Below, in pieces: positions 26,299-34,922 of a stretch of 64,000 nucleotides of DNA. Positions within the stretch are counted from its first letter, which is position 1; each line of letters starts with the position of its first letter. Under the pieces are notes generated by a model, which saw nothing but the letters and a program-made list of their open reading frames with translations, was not told where the DNA came from and made no database searches. The stretch is from JANOYJ01 sp963792485 (GTDB lineage Bacteria > Pseudomonadota > Alphaproteobacteria > Rhizobiales > Rhizobiaceae), in the NCBI GenBank assembly GCA_963792485.1, contig CAWBWL010000013.1, positions 1 to 64,000 on the forward strand, given 5' to 3'. Both the position numbers and the translations under genes were made by a program.

Positions 26299-27423
26299 TC
26301 ATAAGGTAAAACGGACGGGGCGAAATTCCGTGCCATCCAGACCGGCATTTAGTAAGCGGTCACTTAATTTATCGCGCTGGAGCAAGTCCGCTGCATATTG
26401 ACCCAAAGCCGGCGAAGATTGGATTCCATAGCCGCCTTGGCCCGCGAGCCAAAAGAAGTTGGGCTGATTTTGATAAAATCCCACCACAGGAAGCCGATCC
26501 GGCGCGAAGGTGCGCAGGCCTGCCCATTTCGATGCGATGGCGGGAACCTTCAATGTCGTCGCTTCCTCCAGGTAATGCATTGCGTAAGCTATGTCTAACT
26601 CTTCCGGCTGCGCGTCGCAGGGTTCGGACGGGGTGGCGTCGGCGGGGGAGACAAGCAGGCGGCCGGCTTCGGGTTTGAGGTACCAGACTTCGTCGATTTC
26701 GTTGACTTCAGGCAATCCGGCGGCGTCGATGCCGGACGGAAGGTCAACGGTGATCGCCGTGCGCCGGTAAGGTATCAGGCCAAGCGGGGCGACACCGGCG
26801 CGCCGCGCGATGACATCCGCCCACGCGCCCGCCGCATTGACCAGAACGCGAGCGGAAAATGCGCCGAGCGTTGTTTCGATCTGCCAGCGAAAGCCATTAT
26901 AGCTTGCTGAGACGAGTTCGCAGCCGGTCTTGATGTCAGCGCCGGAATTGCGCGCCGACTTTATGAAGCTTTGCAGAAGGGTTTCGGCTTCCACGTCGTA
27001 GCAATCCGGATCGAAGAATGCGGCCCTGACATAGTCCGGGTTGAGGAACGGGACGCGGAACAGGGCTTCTTCGACGCTCTGGGGCAATATTTCAGAACCG
27101 GCCTGCGCCTCGCGTTCGAAGACCTCGCGCAGATGAGCCGCCTTTTCTTCATTTGCCACGAGAAGATTACCACGCGGGATAAGGAGGGGCACTTCTGTGA
27201 AACCTTGCGGCGGGTTCATCAGGAAATCCGCACTGGCGACGGCGAGTTTGCCGACAAGCTGGGCGTGAAAGCGGCGGGTGAACTCGGCGGCGGAGCGGCC
27301 GGAGGCGTGATAACCGTGGAAGGTCTCCTGCTCGAGCATGAGTAAGGACCTTTGAGCGCCGAGAAAGTGCGCCAGCGAAGCTCCGGCTATGCCACCGCCA
27401 ATGATCGCAATGTCATAGATCAT
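26299..27423 (-). CDS. FAD-dependent oxidoreductase, DAO/DadA family
   Basis: Flavoenzyme of 374 aa with the dinucleotide-binding motif IIGGGIAGASLAH at the N-terminus and the C-terminal DRLPVVGFY...WLAGQGGYGIQSSPALG region of the D-amino-acid oxidase/glycine oxidase fold. It likely oxidises a secondary or D-amino acid. The frame is open to 27843, but the ATG at 27423 (MIYDIAIIGG) gives the normal start of the Rossmann fold, and the extra part overlaps the LysR gene in another frame. It lies 16 bases behind that regulator gene and is probably cotranscribed. Substrate unknown. Confidence 0.85.
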   Translation of the reverse strand: MIYDIAIIGGGIAGASLAHFLGAQRSLLMLEQETFHGYHASGRSAAEFTRRFHAQLVGKLAVASADFLMNPPQGFTEVPLLIPRGNLLVANEEKAAHLREVFEREAQAGSEILPQSVEEALFRVPFLNPDYVRAAFFDPDCYDVEAETLLQSFIKSARNSGADIKTGCELVSASYNGFRWQIETTLGAFSARVLVNAAGAWADVIARRAGVAPLGLIPYRRTAITVDLPSGIDAAGLPEVNEIDEVWYLKPEAGRLLVSPADATPSEPCDAQPEELDIAYAMHYLEEATTLKVPAIASKWAGLRTFAPDRLPVVGFYQNQPNFFWLAGQGGYGIQSSPALGQYAADLLQRDKLSDRLLNAGLDGTEFRPVRFTL

Positions 27424-27439
27424 CAAAATGAACTCCCAT

Positions 27440-28333
27440 TCAATTAAATATGGCTTTGTCGCGCTCAACGATCTCGGCAATGAATTGCGTGACTGCGGTG
27501 ATGCGGCGCAGCGTGCGCATGGATTCATGATAGACGATGTAATAGGCGCGACGAATGTCCTTTTGTGGCAAAACTGGGACCAGGTTTGGATGCGCGCGGG
27601 CGATGAAGCGGTGGAGGATGCCAATGCCGGCGCCGGAACGCACAGCCTCCAACTGACCGAGTGCGCTTGAGACGGAAAAGCCCGGCTTGACCGCGCCGAA
27701 CAGCTCCGGCCCGTAGTTGAGCGACTGCGCCGCCACGAGATCCTCGACATAGCCGATGAGGCTGTGCGATCCGAGATCGGCCTCCGTCTGCGGCGTTCCG
27801 TTCGTTTCCAGATAATCTCGCGAAGCATAAAGGCCGAGCGCATAATCTACCAGCCGCGCGGCAACCAAGCGGCCATGGTCGGGGCGCTCCACTGTGATCG
27901 CGACGTCAGCCTCGCGTCTCGACAATGAAAACGATCTTGGAACGGGCACCAGTTCGATGGAAAGCTCAGGATGGCGGCGGATCAGTTCGCCGAGGCGCGG
28001 GGCGAGGAATGCGACACCAAAGCCGTCCGGCGCGCCGATGCGCACGGTGCCGGAGATCGAGACAGAGGCGTCGCCGACCAGAGCCCGCGCGCCCAGCATC
28101 TCCGCTTCCATGCGTTCAGCGGCCAGCAAGAACTCCTCGCCGGCGCGGGTCAGCTCGGTGCCGGACGGGCGGCGGGTCAGAAGCTGCGCCCGCAGATCAG
28201 TCTCAAGCGCCGTCAGGCGGCGGGCCACCGTCGCATGGTTCAGCCCGAGCCGCCGCGCCGCGCCAAGGATCTGCCCAGCGCGGGCGACGGCGAGGAAGAT
28301 GCGGATGTCGTCCCAGTTCAAAGAAAATTCCAA
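27440..28333 (-). CDS. LysR family transcriptional regulator
   Basis: Regulator of about 297 aa. The helix-turn-helix (WDDIRIFLAVARAGQILGAARRLGLNHATVARRL) covers residues 6-60 and the effector domain follows from about 90. No ATG is available: the start is TTG at 28333 or the TTG four codons later, just before NWDD. It is divergent from mmsA, and the 92-base gap holds an inverted repeat with LysR spacing (28346-28368). The FAD oxidase gene follows in the same direction. It may therefore control mmsA, the oxidase, or both. Confidence 0.88.
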   Translation of the reverse strand: MEFSLNWDDIRIFLAVARAGQILGAARRLGLNHATVARRLTALETDLRAQLLTRRPSGTELTRAGEEFLLAAERMEAEMLGARALVGDASVSISGTVRIGAPDGFGVAFLAPRLGELIRRHPELSIELVPVPRSFSLSRREADVAITVERPDHGRLVAARLVDYALGLYASRDYLETNGTPQTEADLGSHSLIGYVEDLVAAQSLNYGPELFGAVKPGFSVSSALGQLEAVRSGAGIGILHRFIARAHPNLVPVLPQKDIRRAYYIVYHESMRTLRRITAVTQFIAEIVERDKAIFN

Positions 28334-28345
28334 ACTTTAATTTTT

Positions 28346-28368
28346 GCACAATAGATGCGCTTTTGTGC
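28346..28368. promoter_or_regulatory. LysR-type operator between lysR gene and mmsA
   Basis: GCACAA-N11-TTGTGC is a perfect 6-bp inverted repeat with an 11-base spacer, the classical T-N11-A arrangement of LysR binding sites. It sits in the divergent promoter region, 58 bases before mmsA and 13 bases from the TTG start of the regulator gene, so autoregulation and control of mmsA are both possible. Confidence 0.6.
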
Positions 28369-28425
28369 GCGTTGCAATGCATTTTTTATAGGGCATAATC
28401 CCTCCATAAATCTGGAGGAGCTGAC

Positions 28426-29922
28426 ATGCGCGATTATGGACATTTCATCGGCGGCAAACATGTCGCCGGCATTTCGGGCCGCAAGGCCGACGTTTTCATG
28501 CCGATGACCGGCGAAGTGCAGGGGCGGGTTGATCTTGCCAGCGCAGCGGAAGTGCGCACCGCCGTGGAAGTGGCGAAAGCCGCGCATCCAGGCTGGGCCT
28601 CGACCAATCCGCAGCGCCGGGCGCGGATTTTGATGAAGTTCCTCGATCTCGTCCATGCCGAATATGACGAACTGGCGCTGATGCTGGCCAAGGAGCATGG
28701 CAAAACCATTCCCGACGCCAAGGGCGACATTCAGCGCGGGCTCGAAGTGGTCGAGTTCTGCATCGGCTCCCCGCATCTGCTCAAGGGCGAGTTCACCGAT
28801 GGCGCGGGGCCGAACATTGACGTCTATTCGCTGCGCCAATCATTGGGCGTGGTCGCGGGCATCACACCGTTCAACTTCCCGGCCATGATACCCTTGTGGA
28901 AAATCGCCCCGGCGCTGGCTTGCGGCAACAGCTATGTTCTCAAGCCCTCCGAGCGTGATCCGGGCGTGCCGCTGCGCATCGCCGAACTGTTCATGGAGGC
29001 CGGTCTTCCCGCGGGCGTGCTGAATGTCGTCAACGGCGACAAGGAGGCGGTGGACGCCATTCTCGACGACCGCGACATCAAGGCCATCGGCTTTGTCGGC
29101 TCGACGCCGATCGCGCATTATATCTACTCGCGCGGCTGCGCGACGGGCAAGCGCGTGCAATGCTTCGGCGGCGCGAAGAACCATATGGTCATCATGCCCG
29201 ACGCCGACATGGACCAGACGGTCGATGCGCTGATCGGCGCGGGCTACGGCTCGGCCGGCGAGCGCTGCATGGCGATTTCGGTGGCTGTGCCGGTCGGCGA
29301 GGACACGGCCAACCGGCTGATGGCCAAGCTGACGCCGCGCGTTGAGAGCCTGAAAGTCGGGCCTTCGACCGACAAGGACGCGGATTTCGGCCCGCTGGTC
29401 ACCAAGGCGCATCTCGACAAGGTCAAGGGCTATGTGGACATCGGCATCGCCGAGGGCGCCGACCTTGTGGTCGACGGGCGCGGCTTCACCATGCAGGGCT
29501 ATGAGAACGGCTATTACATGGGCGGCTGCCTGTTCGACAATGTGACGACGGACATGCGCATCTACAAGGAGGAGATCTTCGGCCCGGTCCTCGCCGTCGT
29601 GCGCGCCAAGACCTACGAAGAAGCGCTGAAAATGACCAATGAGCACGAATATGGCAACGGCACCGCGATCTTCACCAGAGACGGCGACGCCGCCCGCGAC
29701 TTCGCCTCGAAAGTCCAGGTCGGCATGGTCGGCATCAACGTGCCGATCCCGGTTCCGATCGCCTATTACACATTCGGCGGCTGGAAAGGCTCCGGCTTCG
29801 GCGACCTCAACCAGCACGGCCCGGACGCGTTCAAGTTTTATACGAAGACCAAGACCGTGACGAGCCGCTGGCCGTCGGGGATAAAGGACGGGGCGGAGTT
29901 TGTGATACCGACGATGCGGTGA
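28426..29922 (+). CDS. mmsA: CoA-acylating methylmalonate-semialdehyde dehydrogenase
   Basis: Enzyme of 498 aa that converts (methyl)malonate semialdehyde with CoA and NAD to propionyl- or acetyl-CoA, in valine, myo-inositol and beta-alanine breakdown. It starts YGHFIGGKHVAG, has the CoA-type ITPFNFPAMIPLW segment, and places the catalytic Cys281 in GSAGERCMAIS. The C-terminal GGWKGSGFGDLNQHG block is typical of MmsA/IolA. GGAGG lies 8 bases before the ATG. A divergent LysR gene and an operator-like repeat lie upstream. No other inositol or valine genes are adjacent. Confidence 0.95.
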   Translation: MRDYGHFIGGKHVAGISGRKADVFMPMTGEVQGRVDLASAAEVRTAVEVAKAAHPGWASTNPQRRARILMKFLDLVHAEYDELALMLAKEHGKTIPDAKGDIQRGLEVVEFCIGSPHLLKGEFTDGAGPNIDVYSLRQSLGVVAGITPFNFPAMIPLWKIAPALACGNSYVLKPSERDPGVPLRIAELFMEAGLPAGVLNVVNGDKEAVDAILDDRDIKAIGFVGSTPIAHYIYSRGCATGKRVQCFGGAKNHMVIMPDADMDQTVDALIGAGYGSAGERCMAISVAVPVGEDTANRLMAKLTPRVESLKVGPSTDKDADFGPLVTKAHLDKVKGYVDIGIAEGADLVVDGRGFTMQGYENGYYMGGCLFDNVTTDMRIYKEEIFGPVLAVVRAKTYEEALKMTNEHEYGNGTAIFTRDGDAARDFASKVQVGMVGINVPIPVPIAYYTFGGWKGSGFGDLNQHGPDAFKFYTKTKTVTSRWPSGIKDGAEFVIPTMR

Positions 29923-30025
29923 AAACAGCTGCCGCCGCGCTTCCACACCCACTTGCGCCTTCCAGTCCTCGTAGATAGCTTGCCCGCGCAGCCGGGGGGT
30001 TGAACGTCACGCTCTGGAGAGGGAA

Positions 30026-30412
30026 ATGGCGCAGATCAAGTTTGTTACCGAGACTGGCATGTTTCATGTCGCCTGTCGCTGTGAGATCAGGGGCCGGGTT
30101 GAATGGTATGGGTTTAAGCCGGCAAAGAGTATGGCGCCGGCCTATCGGGGATATATCGATACGTCAGACCGCACGGCGCTGATCAATCATTGGATCACAT
30201 TCGGCATCGCAGATTCGGTCTTGCAAAGCGCCATTACGTCTGTGCGCGCGAGTTACAGCGGCGACCTCTATGTCATCGGCGTGAAGGATTGTGTCAGCTT
30301 TGCTGCCGATATGGCCCGCAAGGCCGGGCTGCGCGTGCCGCTCGTCAACATGACGCCTTACGGGTTCATCAAAATCCTCGATGTTCACAACAAGGCTGTT
30401 GAAAGCGCTTGA
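30026..30412 (+). CDS. Small papain-like (NlpC/LRAT-type) fold protein, hypothetical
   Basis: Protein of 128 aa without a signal peptide. His14 in MFHVACR, the WYGFKPA segment, and Cys89 in VKDCVSFAADMARKAGL, followed by PYGFIKIL, resemble the order of parts in small NlpC/LRAT-like cysteine hydrolases (permuted His then Cys), where a Cys-x-x-Phe motif starts the catalytic helix. I do not recognise a named family. It stands alone between mmsA and the AraD-like gene, with GAGAGGGA before the ATG. Catalysis is not shown, and the protein could equally be an inactive relative. Confidence 0.6.
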   Translation: MAQIKFVTETGMFHVACRCEIRGRVEWYGFKPAKSMAPAYRGYIDTSDRTALINHWITFGIADSVLQSAITSVRASYSGDLYVIGVKDCVSFAADMARKAGLRVPLVNMTPYGFIKILDVHNKAVESA

Positions 30413-30481
30413 GCAGACACAGCGTCTTGCCGGTGACGGCAAATCCGCTAAGAGTGCAGGCGACGAGTTGAGAGTTGTCCC

Positions 30482-31405
30482 ATGCACGCACAAAAAGTTC
30501 TGACCGGCGTTCTGCCGGTCGCCCCCACCCCTTTTGCCGACACTGGCGCGCTCGACATTGACGGTCAGAAGCGGGTGATCGATTGCATGATCGACCAAGG
30601 GGTCGACGGCATATGCATTCTGGCCAACTATTCCGAACAGTTCCTGCTGTCGGATGAGGAGCGGGTGACGCTGACGGATGTATGCCTTTCCCACAATGCG
30701 GGACGGGTTCCCATCGTCGTGACCTGCAGCCATTTCTCCACCGCGATTGCGGCCGAACGCGGCAAGCGCGCGGCGGACAAGGGGGCGTTCATGCTGATGC
30801 TGATGCCGCCCTATCATGGCGTGGGGCTGCAGGCCGATGAGGACTATATGATCGAGCATTTCGCGGCGGTGGCGAAGGCCGCCAACTTGCCGATCATGGT
30901 TCAGGATGCGCCGCTGTCGGGCGTCAAACTCTCCGTGCCGTTCCTGGTGCGGCTCGCGAAAGAAGTGCCGGGGGTTTCGTATTTCAAGATCGAGGTGCCG
31001 TTTGCCGCCGCCAAGCTGCGCGATCTGATTGCGGCGGGCGGGGAGCTCATCACCGGTCCGTTTGACGGCGAGGAATCGATCACGCTGATGGCCGATCTTG
31101 ATGCCGGGGCGGTCGGCACAATGTGCAGCGCCTTGTTGCCGGATTTGATCCGGCATGTGGTGGATGCGCACCGGGCGGGTGACCGCAAGGGCGCGGCGGC
31201 GGCCTATCAGCGCATCTTGCCGCTGATCAATTATGAGAACCGGCAATGTGGCTTGCGCGCGGCAAAGACCGTGATGGCGGCGGGCGGGGTGATCAAGAGC
31301 GATCATGTGCGCCATCCGATGCGGCCCATGCATCCAGCGACAAAGGCCGGGCTGCTCGAGCTTGTGCGTGAAGTTTCGCCGCTGGCGCTGAACTGGAGCA
31401 AGTAG
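30482..31405 (+). CDS. DapA-superfamily lyase, L-2-keto-3-deoxyarabonate dehydratase (AraD)-like
   Basis: Class I aldolase-fold enzyme of 307 aa with the Schiff-base Lys169 in YFKIE. Its conserved blocks CILANYSEQF, MPPYHGVG, IMVQDAP, GPFDGEESITL and NYENRQ are those I know from L-2-keto-3-deoxyarabonate dehydratase of Azospirillum, rather than from dihydrodipicolinate synthase. That enzyme gives alpha-ketoglutarate semialdehyde in non-phosphorylating arabinose breakdown. The SDR gene follows after two bases. No arabonate dehydratase or transporter is adjacent, so related 2-keto-3-deoxy acids remain possible. Confidence 0.75.
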   Translation: MHAQKVLTGVLPVAPTPFADTGALDIDGQKRVIDCMIDQGVDGICILANYSEQFLLSDEERVTLTDVCLSHNAGRVPIVVTCSHFSTAIAAERGKRAADKGAFMLMLMPPYHGVGLQADEDYMIEHFAAVAKAANLPIMVQDAPLSGVKLSVPFLVRLAKEVPGVSYFKIEVPFAAAKLRDLIAAGGELITGPFDGEESITLMADLDAGAVGTMCSALLPDLIRHVVDAHRAGDRKGAAAAYQRILPLINYENRQCGLRAAKTVMAAGGVIKSDHVRHPMRPMHPATKAGLLELVREVSPLALNWSK

Positions 31406-31407
31406 GG

Positions 31408-32154
31408 ATGGAACAGACAGCGATTGTTACCGGGGCGGGGACGGGCATTGGCAAGGCCGTTGCGCTGGCCCTCGCCGCGGCGGGTTGGAACACGGTGTTT
31501 TGCGGGCGGCGGAAGGACGTTCTCGATCAGGCAGTCAGCGAAGCGGGCGGAAGCGGCAAGGCGCTCACGGTCGCGGCTGATGTGACAAAGCCGGGGGATG
31601 TTGACCGGCTGTTTGATGAAACTGTCGCTCGGTTTGGGCGGGTCGATCTTTTGTTCAACAATGCGGGTCGCGGGTTCAGTCCGGCGACGATTGACGAGAC
31701 GCCGGTCGAGGTTTGGAACGATGTGGTAGCGGTGAATTTGACCGGTGCGTTTCTGTGCGCCCGCGCGGCGTTTCGTGTGATGCGCAGTCAGACGCCTATG
31801 GGCGGTCGGATCATCAACAACGGCTCGGTGTCGGCGCAGGCGCCGCGTCCGGGCTCTGTCGCCTACACAGCGACGAAACACGCGATCACGGGCCTGACCA
31901 AATCGCTGCAACTTGACGGGCGGGCTTTCGACATCGCTTGCGGGCAGATCGATATAGGCAATGCGCTGACCGATATGGCGGTGGCGATGACCAAGGGCGT
32001 GCCGCAGGCGAACGGCACCATGGCTGTGGAGGCGGTGATGGATGTGCGGCATGTCGCCGAGACAATCCTCTACATGGCGGGCCTGCCGCTTGAGGCGAAT
32101 GTGCCGTTTCTGACCGTGATGGCAACGAAAATGCCGCTGGTCGGGCGGGGCTGA
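31408..32154 (+). CDS. Short-chain dehydrogenase/reductase (SDR)
   Basis: NAD(P)-dependent oxidoreductase of 248 aa. The cofactor motif TGAGTGIGKA (residues 8-17), the NNAGRG motif, and the active-site Ser/Tyr-x-x-x-Lys (NNGSVSAQ then YTATK) are present. It is coupled to the AraD-like gene with a two-base gap, so it may oxidise the matching sugar or reduce a keto-acid intermediate in the same route. The substrate cannot be read from sequence. Its 3' end converges on the Xre gene with 22 bases between. Confidence 0.85.
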   Translation: MEQTAIVTGAGTGIGKAVALALAAAGWNTVFCGRRKDVLDQAVSEAGGSGKALTVAADVTKPGDVDRLFDETVARFGRVDLLFNNAGRGFSPATIDETPVEVWNDVVAVNLTGAFLCARAAFRVMRSQTPMGGRIINNGSVSAQAPRPGSVAYTATKHAITGLTKSLQLDGRAFDIACGQIDIGNALTDMAVAMTKGVPQANGTMAVEAVMDVRHVAETILYMAGLPLEANVPFLTVMATKMPLVGRG

Positions 32155-32176
32155 ACCAGCGACGGCGGACGCAGGC

Positions 32177-32404
32177 TCAAGTCTCCTCGTCGTGCTGCCC
32201 CTCCCGCCATTCCAGCAAATCCCCCGGCTGGCATTGCAGCTCCTTGCAGATCGCCGACAGTGTTTCGAAGCGGACGCCGCGCACCTTGCCAGATTTGAGC
32301 AGCGACAGGTTCTGCTCGGTGATGCCGATTTTTTCGGCGAGCTCTTTGGAGCGCATTTTGCGCTTGGCGAGCACGACGTCGAGATTAACGATGATAGCCA
32401 TCAA
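32177..32404 (-). CDS. Xre/Cro-type HTH regulator (YozG-like)
   Basis: DNA-binding protein of 74-75 aa (either of two adjacent ATGs). The single HTH_3 domain reads LAKRKMRSKELAEKIGITEQNLSLLKSGKVRG, followed by LSAICKELQCQPGDLLEW. It overlaps the DUF2975 membrane protein gene by four bases. Small Xre proteins of this type are regularly coupled to DUF2975 genes across bacteria; the pairing suggests membrane-state-dependent regulation, but the function is not established. Confidence 0.85.
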   Translation of the reverse strand: MMAIIVNLDVVLAKRKMRSKELAEKIGITEQNLSLLKSGKVRGVRFETLSAICKELQCQPGDLLEWREGQHDEET

Positions 32405-32949
32405 ACGATCTGCCTGTTGTCGTCGGCGATTTCGGCGGCGAGCGACAGAACGTGGCCCAAGGTGATGAGGACAGCGGACAAAAGAACCGCAAGCAGGTGC
32501 TGAGTTTCAAATCCCACAGAAAGAAAGCGCTGACCCGGCTGCGCGCCAATGCTGGCGATGAGCGACATGAGGGGCGATGCCAGAACCAAGATGAGCGCAG
32601 TAAACGCAAAACGGATACCGGCACTGCGCACATGAAGGGCGGTTGTCTGGTTCACACCGCCAGTCCTGGAAATTTCCGCGAACACCCGGCCCAGCGATAC
32701 CAGCGCCAACAAAAGCGGGATTGTCTGCAGCGCAACAAAAAGATCAAACAGGAACACCTGAAGGCCGGAGACCGATGGCGGCGCGAAAGCGCCAAATTTG
32801 GTCTTGAGCGCGGCTGGCAGGAAGGCCGGGTCGAGGACTGCAAAAACGGCGGCCCATAGTGAAACGGCCGCGACGATGACACCCAGCGCCAGCACCGCAC
32901 GCTGCAACAATCTGCTCATTGATTTCGCCCTCTCGACCGCGTCAGTCAT
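32401..32949 (-). CDS. DUF2975 family membrane protein
   Basis: Membrane protein of 182 aa with four predicted helices (near residues 18-38, 60-85, 110-132 and 147-167) and the LVSLGRVFAEISRTGGV loop between helices 2 and 3, typical of DUF2975. Its stop overlaps the start of the Xre regulator, so the two are translationally coupled. It is divergent from the lipoprotein gene, with a short AT-rich promoter region (32950-33023) between them. Confidence 0.8.
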   Translation of the reverse strand: MTDAVERAKSMSRLLQRAVLALGVIVAAVSLWAAVFAVLDPAFLPAALKTKFGAFAPPSVSGLQVFLFDLFVALQTIPLLLALVSLGRVFAEISRTGGVNQTTALHVRSAGIRFAFTALILVLASPLMSLIASIGAQPGQRFLSVGFETQHLLAVLLSAVLITLGHVLSLAAEIADDNRQIV

Positions 32950-33023
32950 TTTGTCCTCTTTTTACTTGCATAAATTACTGTAAAACAATAATTCATTATC
33001 GTCAAACAGTTTTGGAGTTTCTC

Positions 33024-33614
33024 ATGTTCGCCAAGTCACCCATGTCTAAATTCGTCTCAATTGTCCTCATGGCAAGCATTTCCGCCTGCGCTTCAGTCAA
33101 TCCGGTTGGATTGGCGAAGCTTGCGGCACTGGACCCGCTCTCCGCTGATCCGGCGCAGATATCGGTCGCCGCGCGTTTGCCGGAAGCGCTGAAGCTGCGG
33201 ACAGGCGATCTGGTGATGATCGTGAAAACCAATGGCGTTGAAGGTCCGGAAGCGATTGACGAGACATTCTCTCTGGCTGTTACCGAGGCAGTGGCGGGTG
33301 ATGCTGGAGTGATTGTGCCGACGGATGGCGAGAGGCTGCAGACTGCACGGGTTGCGCCGGATGATATGGAGCGGCTGCGCGCCACACAGGCCAAGGCGCG
33401 GGCCATGAAGGCAGCCGGAAAACACAAGGGCAAAGGTTCGCTGACGGTTTCGGCCAAGGGCGGCTGCAAGACCTCGGAGCTGGGCGATGGGGCGCTGAAG
33501 ATGAACCTTTACATGAAGACTGAAACCAGTGGCGAATGGTTTCCCATAGTCAGCGCGCTTGATCTGCGACGGGCGCTGGGCGAGGAGATGCTGGCGAAAA
33601 TTCCGCCTTGCTAG
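33024..33614 (+). CDS. Putative lipoprotein, function unknown
   Basis: Protein of 196 aa. The hydrophobic start ends in a lipobox Ile-Ser-Ala-Cys (Cys22), so it should be lipidated and anchored facing the periplasm. The mature chain has a Lys/Gly-rich middle (AAGKHKGKGSL) and one more pair of Cys (in GGCKTSE and the last residue), which might form a disulfide. The ATG at 33024, after GGAGTTTCTC, is preferred over the upstream frame extension. I recognise no family. Divergent from the Xre-DUF2975 pair, which may regulate it. Confidence 0.75.
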   Translation: MFAKSPMSKFVSIVLMASISACASVNPVGLAKLAALDPLSADPAQISVAARLPEALKLRTGDLVMIVKTNGVEGPEAIDETFSLAVTEAVAGDAGVIVPTDGERLQTARVAPDDMERLRATQAKARAMKAAGKHKGKGSLTVSAKGGCKTSELGDGALKMNLYMKTETSGEWFPIVSALDLRRALGEEMLAKIPPC

Positions 33615-33692
33615 AATTATCGCTGCGGCGGACCGGCAGACTTCGGCCAAGCAAACACGGTGGCGGTGCAATACTAGATTGGCTAAGCTGGC

Positions 33693-34265
33693 ATGATGTC
33701 CGCACCAATCATCTCCATAATCCCCGCGGCAGCCGCGCATGTCGAGCGGTTTCATGCGACGCTTGATGCCGTCGCGCGGGAGGGGCTTTATCTGGCGAGC
33801 ACCGAAGCGAAGCCGGTTGAGGAACTGCGGGCCTTTGTGCTTGGGTCCATTGAAAAGCGGAACCCGATGGTCTTCGCCATGGATGAGGAGAGGCTTGTTG
33901 GCTGGTGCGACATTACACGTTCATCCGACGATATGAGCGGACATTCCGGGCATCTGGGCATGGGGGTTTTGCCGGACTATCGCGGGCTGGGCATTGGCAG
34001 GCGTCTGATCGAGGCGGCGCTGGCGGCGGCCAAGGCAGAGAATATTCCGCGTGTGGAGCTGACCGTCTACGCGTCCAACGCTGCGGCGATCGGGCTTTAC
34101 CGCAAGACAGGTTTTGCCGACGAGGGCCGCATGCGGTCCTATGTGATTCTGAGAGGGCAGTATGTTGATGCGCTCAACATGGCGCGGGTCGACGAAGAAG
34201 GGCTTGCGCGGTTTCTTGCGGGGCGGGAAGCGCCGGCACGTCCTAACGCTGCAGGTGGCCAATGA
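33693..34265 (+). CDS. GNAT family N-acetyltransferase
   Basis: Acetyltransferase of 190 aa. The acetyl-CoA binding motif VLPDYRGLGIGRRLIEAAL and the C-terminal motif ASNAAAIGLYRKTGF, with the general-acid Tyr, are plain. It resembles PhnO/RimI-like small GNATs; the acceptor is unknown. It overlaps the convergent GntR gene by 23 bases, so the two transcripts run into each other. Confidence 0.88.
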   Translation: MMSAPIISIIPAAAAHVERFHATLDAVAREGLYLASTEAKPVEELRAFVLGSIEKRNPMVFAMDEERLVGWCDITRSSDDMSGHSGHLGMGVLPDYRGLGIGRRLIEAALAAAKAENIPRVELTVYASNAAAIGLYRKTGFADEGRMRSYVILRGQYVDALNMARVDEEGLARFLAGREAPARPNAAGGQ

Positions 34266-34900
34266 GCCTCTCGGCGGCTGCCTCGGCTGCGTCGGGGTCG
34301 CGGTCCGTGATGGCATCGATGATTGCAAGGTGGTGCATGACCGCGCTTTCAAGCCCGGTATTGCGGCGCAGGCGGTACCAAAACCGGCGCGAATGCGTCT
34401 GCAGCGGGGCGGCGAGGCGCGCGGCGTAGGAATTGGCGCAGGCTTCGCCCAGCACCAGGTCAAACGCCTTGTCGGCGTCGAGGAAGGCTTCAATGTCGTT
34501 TGCGGCAAGGGCCGCCTGCATCAGGGAACGCACGTCTTCGAACATCACATCATGTTCGGCGTGCGCATAGGAGGCGGCGCCCCAGCACATGAGCATTTCG
34601 ACGCTTTTGCGCACGGCCAGAATTTTCGGGAACTCGGCCGGATCAAGCGCTGATATCTCAATGCCGGATCGCGGGCGGATGAAGACAGAGACCTTCCCAC
34701 TCAAGCCGCTGCAGCGCCTCGCGGACGGGGGTGCGGCCAAGCCCGGCCAGGTCAATCAGCGCCGCCTCGGTCAGCGACTGTCCCGGCTTCAGCTTCAAGG
34801 TGACAATCAGCCGCTCCAGCCGCCTGTAAGCGAGTTCTGACTGGGATAGTCTGCTGTTGCCAAGTTCCTGTAACTGCGCCACCATCTGATCAAACCGCAT
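34243..34900 (-). pseudogene. GntR family regulator (hydroxyproline cluster), one single-base insertion
   Basis: The winged helix-turn-helix (LKLKPGQSLTEAALIDLAG, then RTPVREALQRLEWEGL) is in one frame, and the FCD ligand domain (FIRPRSGIEISALDPAEF onward) in the next. One extra base near 34686 breaks the join; removing it gives 218 aa, the family length. The gene is divergent from the deaminase gene, and the gap holds a repeated palindrome. By position it matches HypR of the Sinorhizobium hydroxyproline cluster. If the insertion is real, the regulator would be truncated after its DNA-binding domain. Confidence 0.83.
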
Positions 34901-34922
34901 TGTTGACTGCGGTTGTGCTTAC

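Noticed and set aside
27424..27843. N-terminal extension of the FAD oxidase
   Set aside because: It is read opposite frame to the LysR gene's coding sequence, lacks domain features, and the Rossmann motif begins right after the ATG at 27423.
30482..31405. Dihydrodipicolinate synthase of lysine biosynthesis
   Set aside because: The conserved blocks fit the AraD-type 2-keto-3-deoxy acid dehydratases better, and the gene sits with a catabolic SDR.
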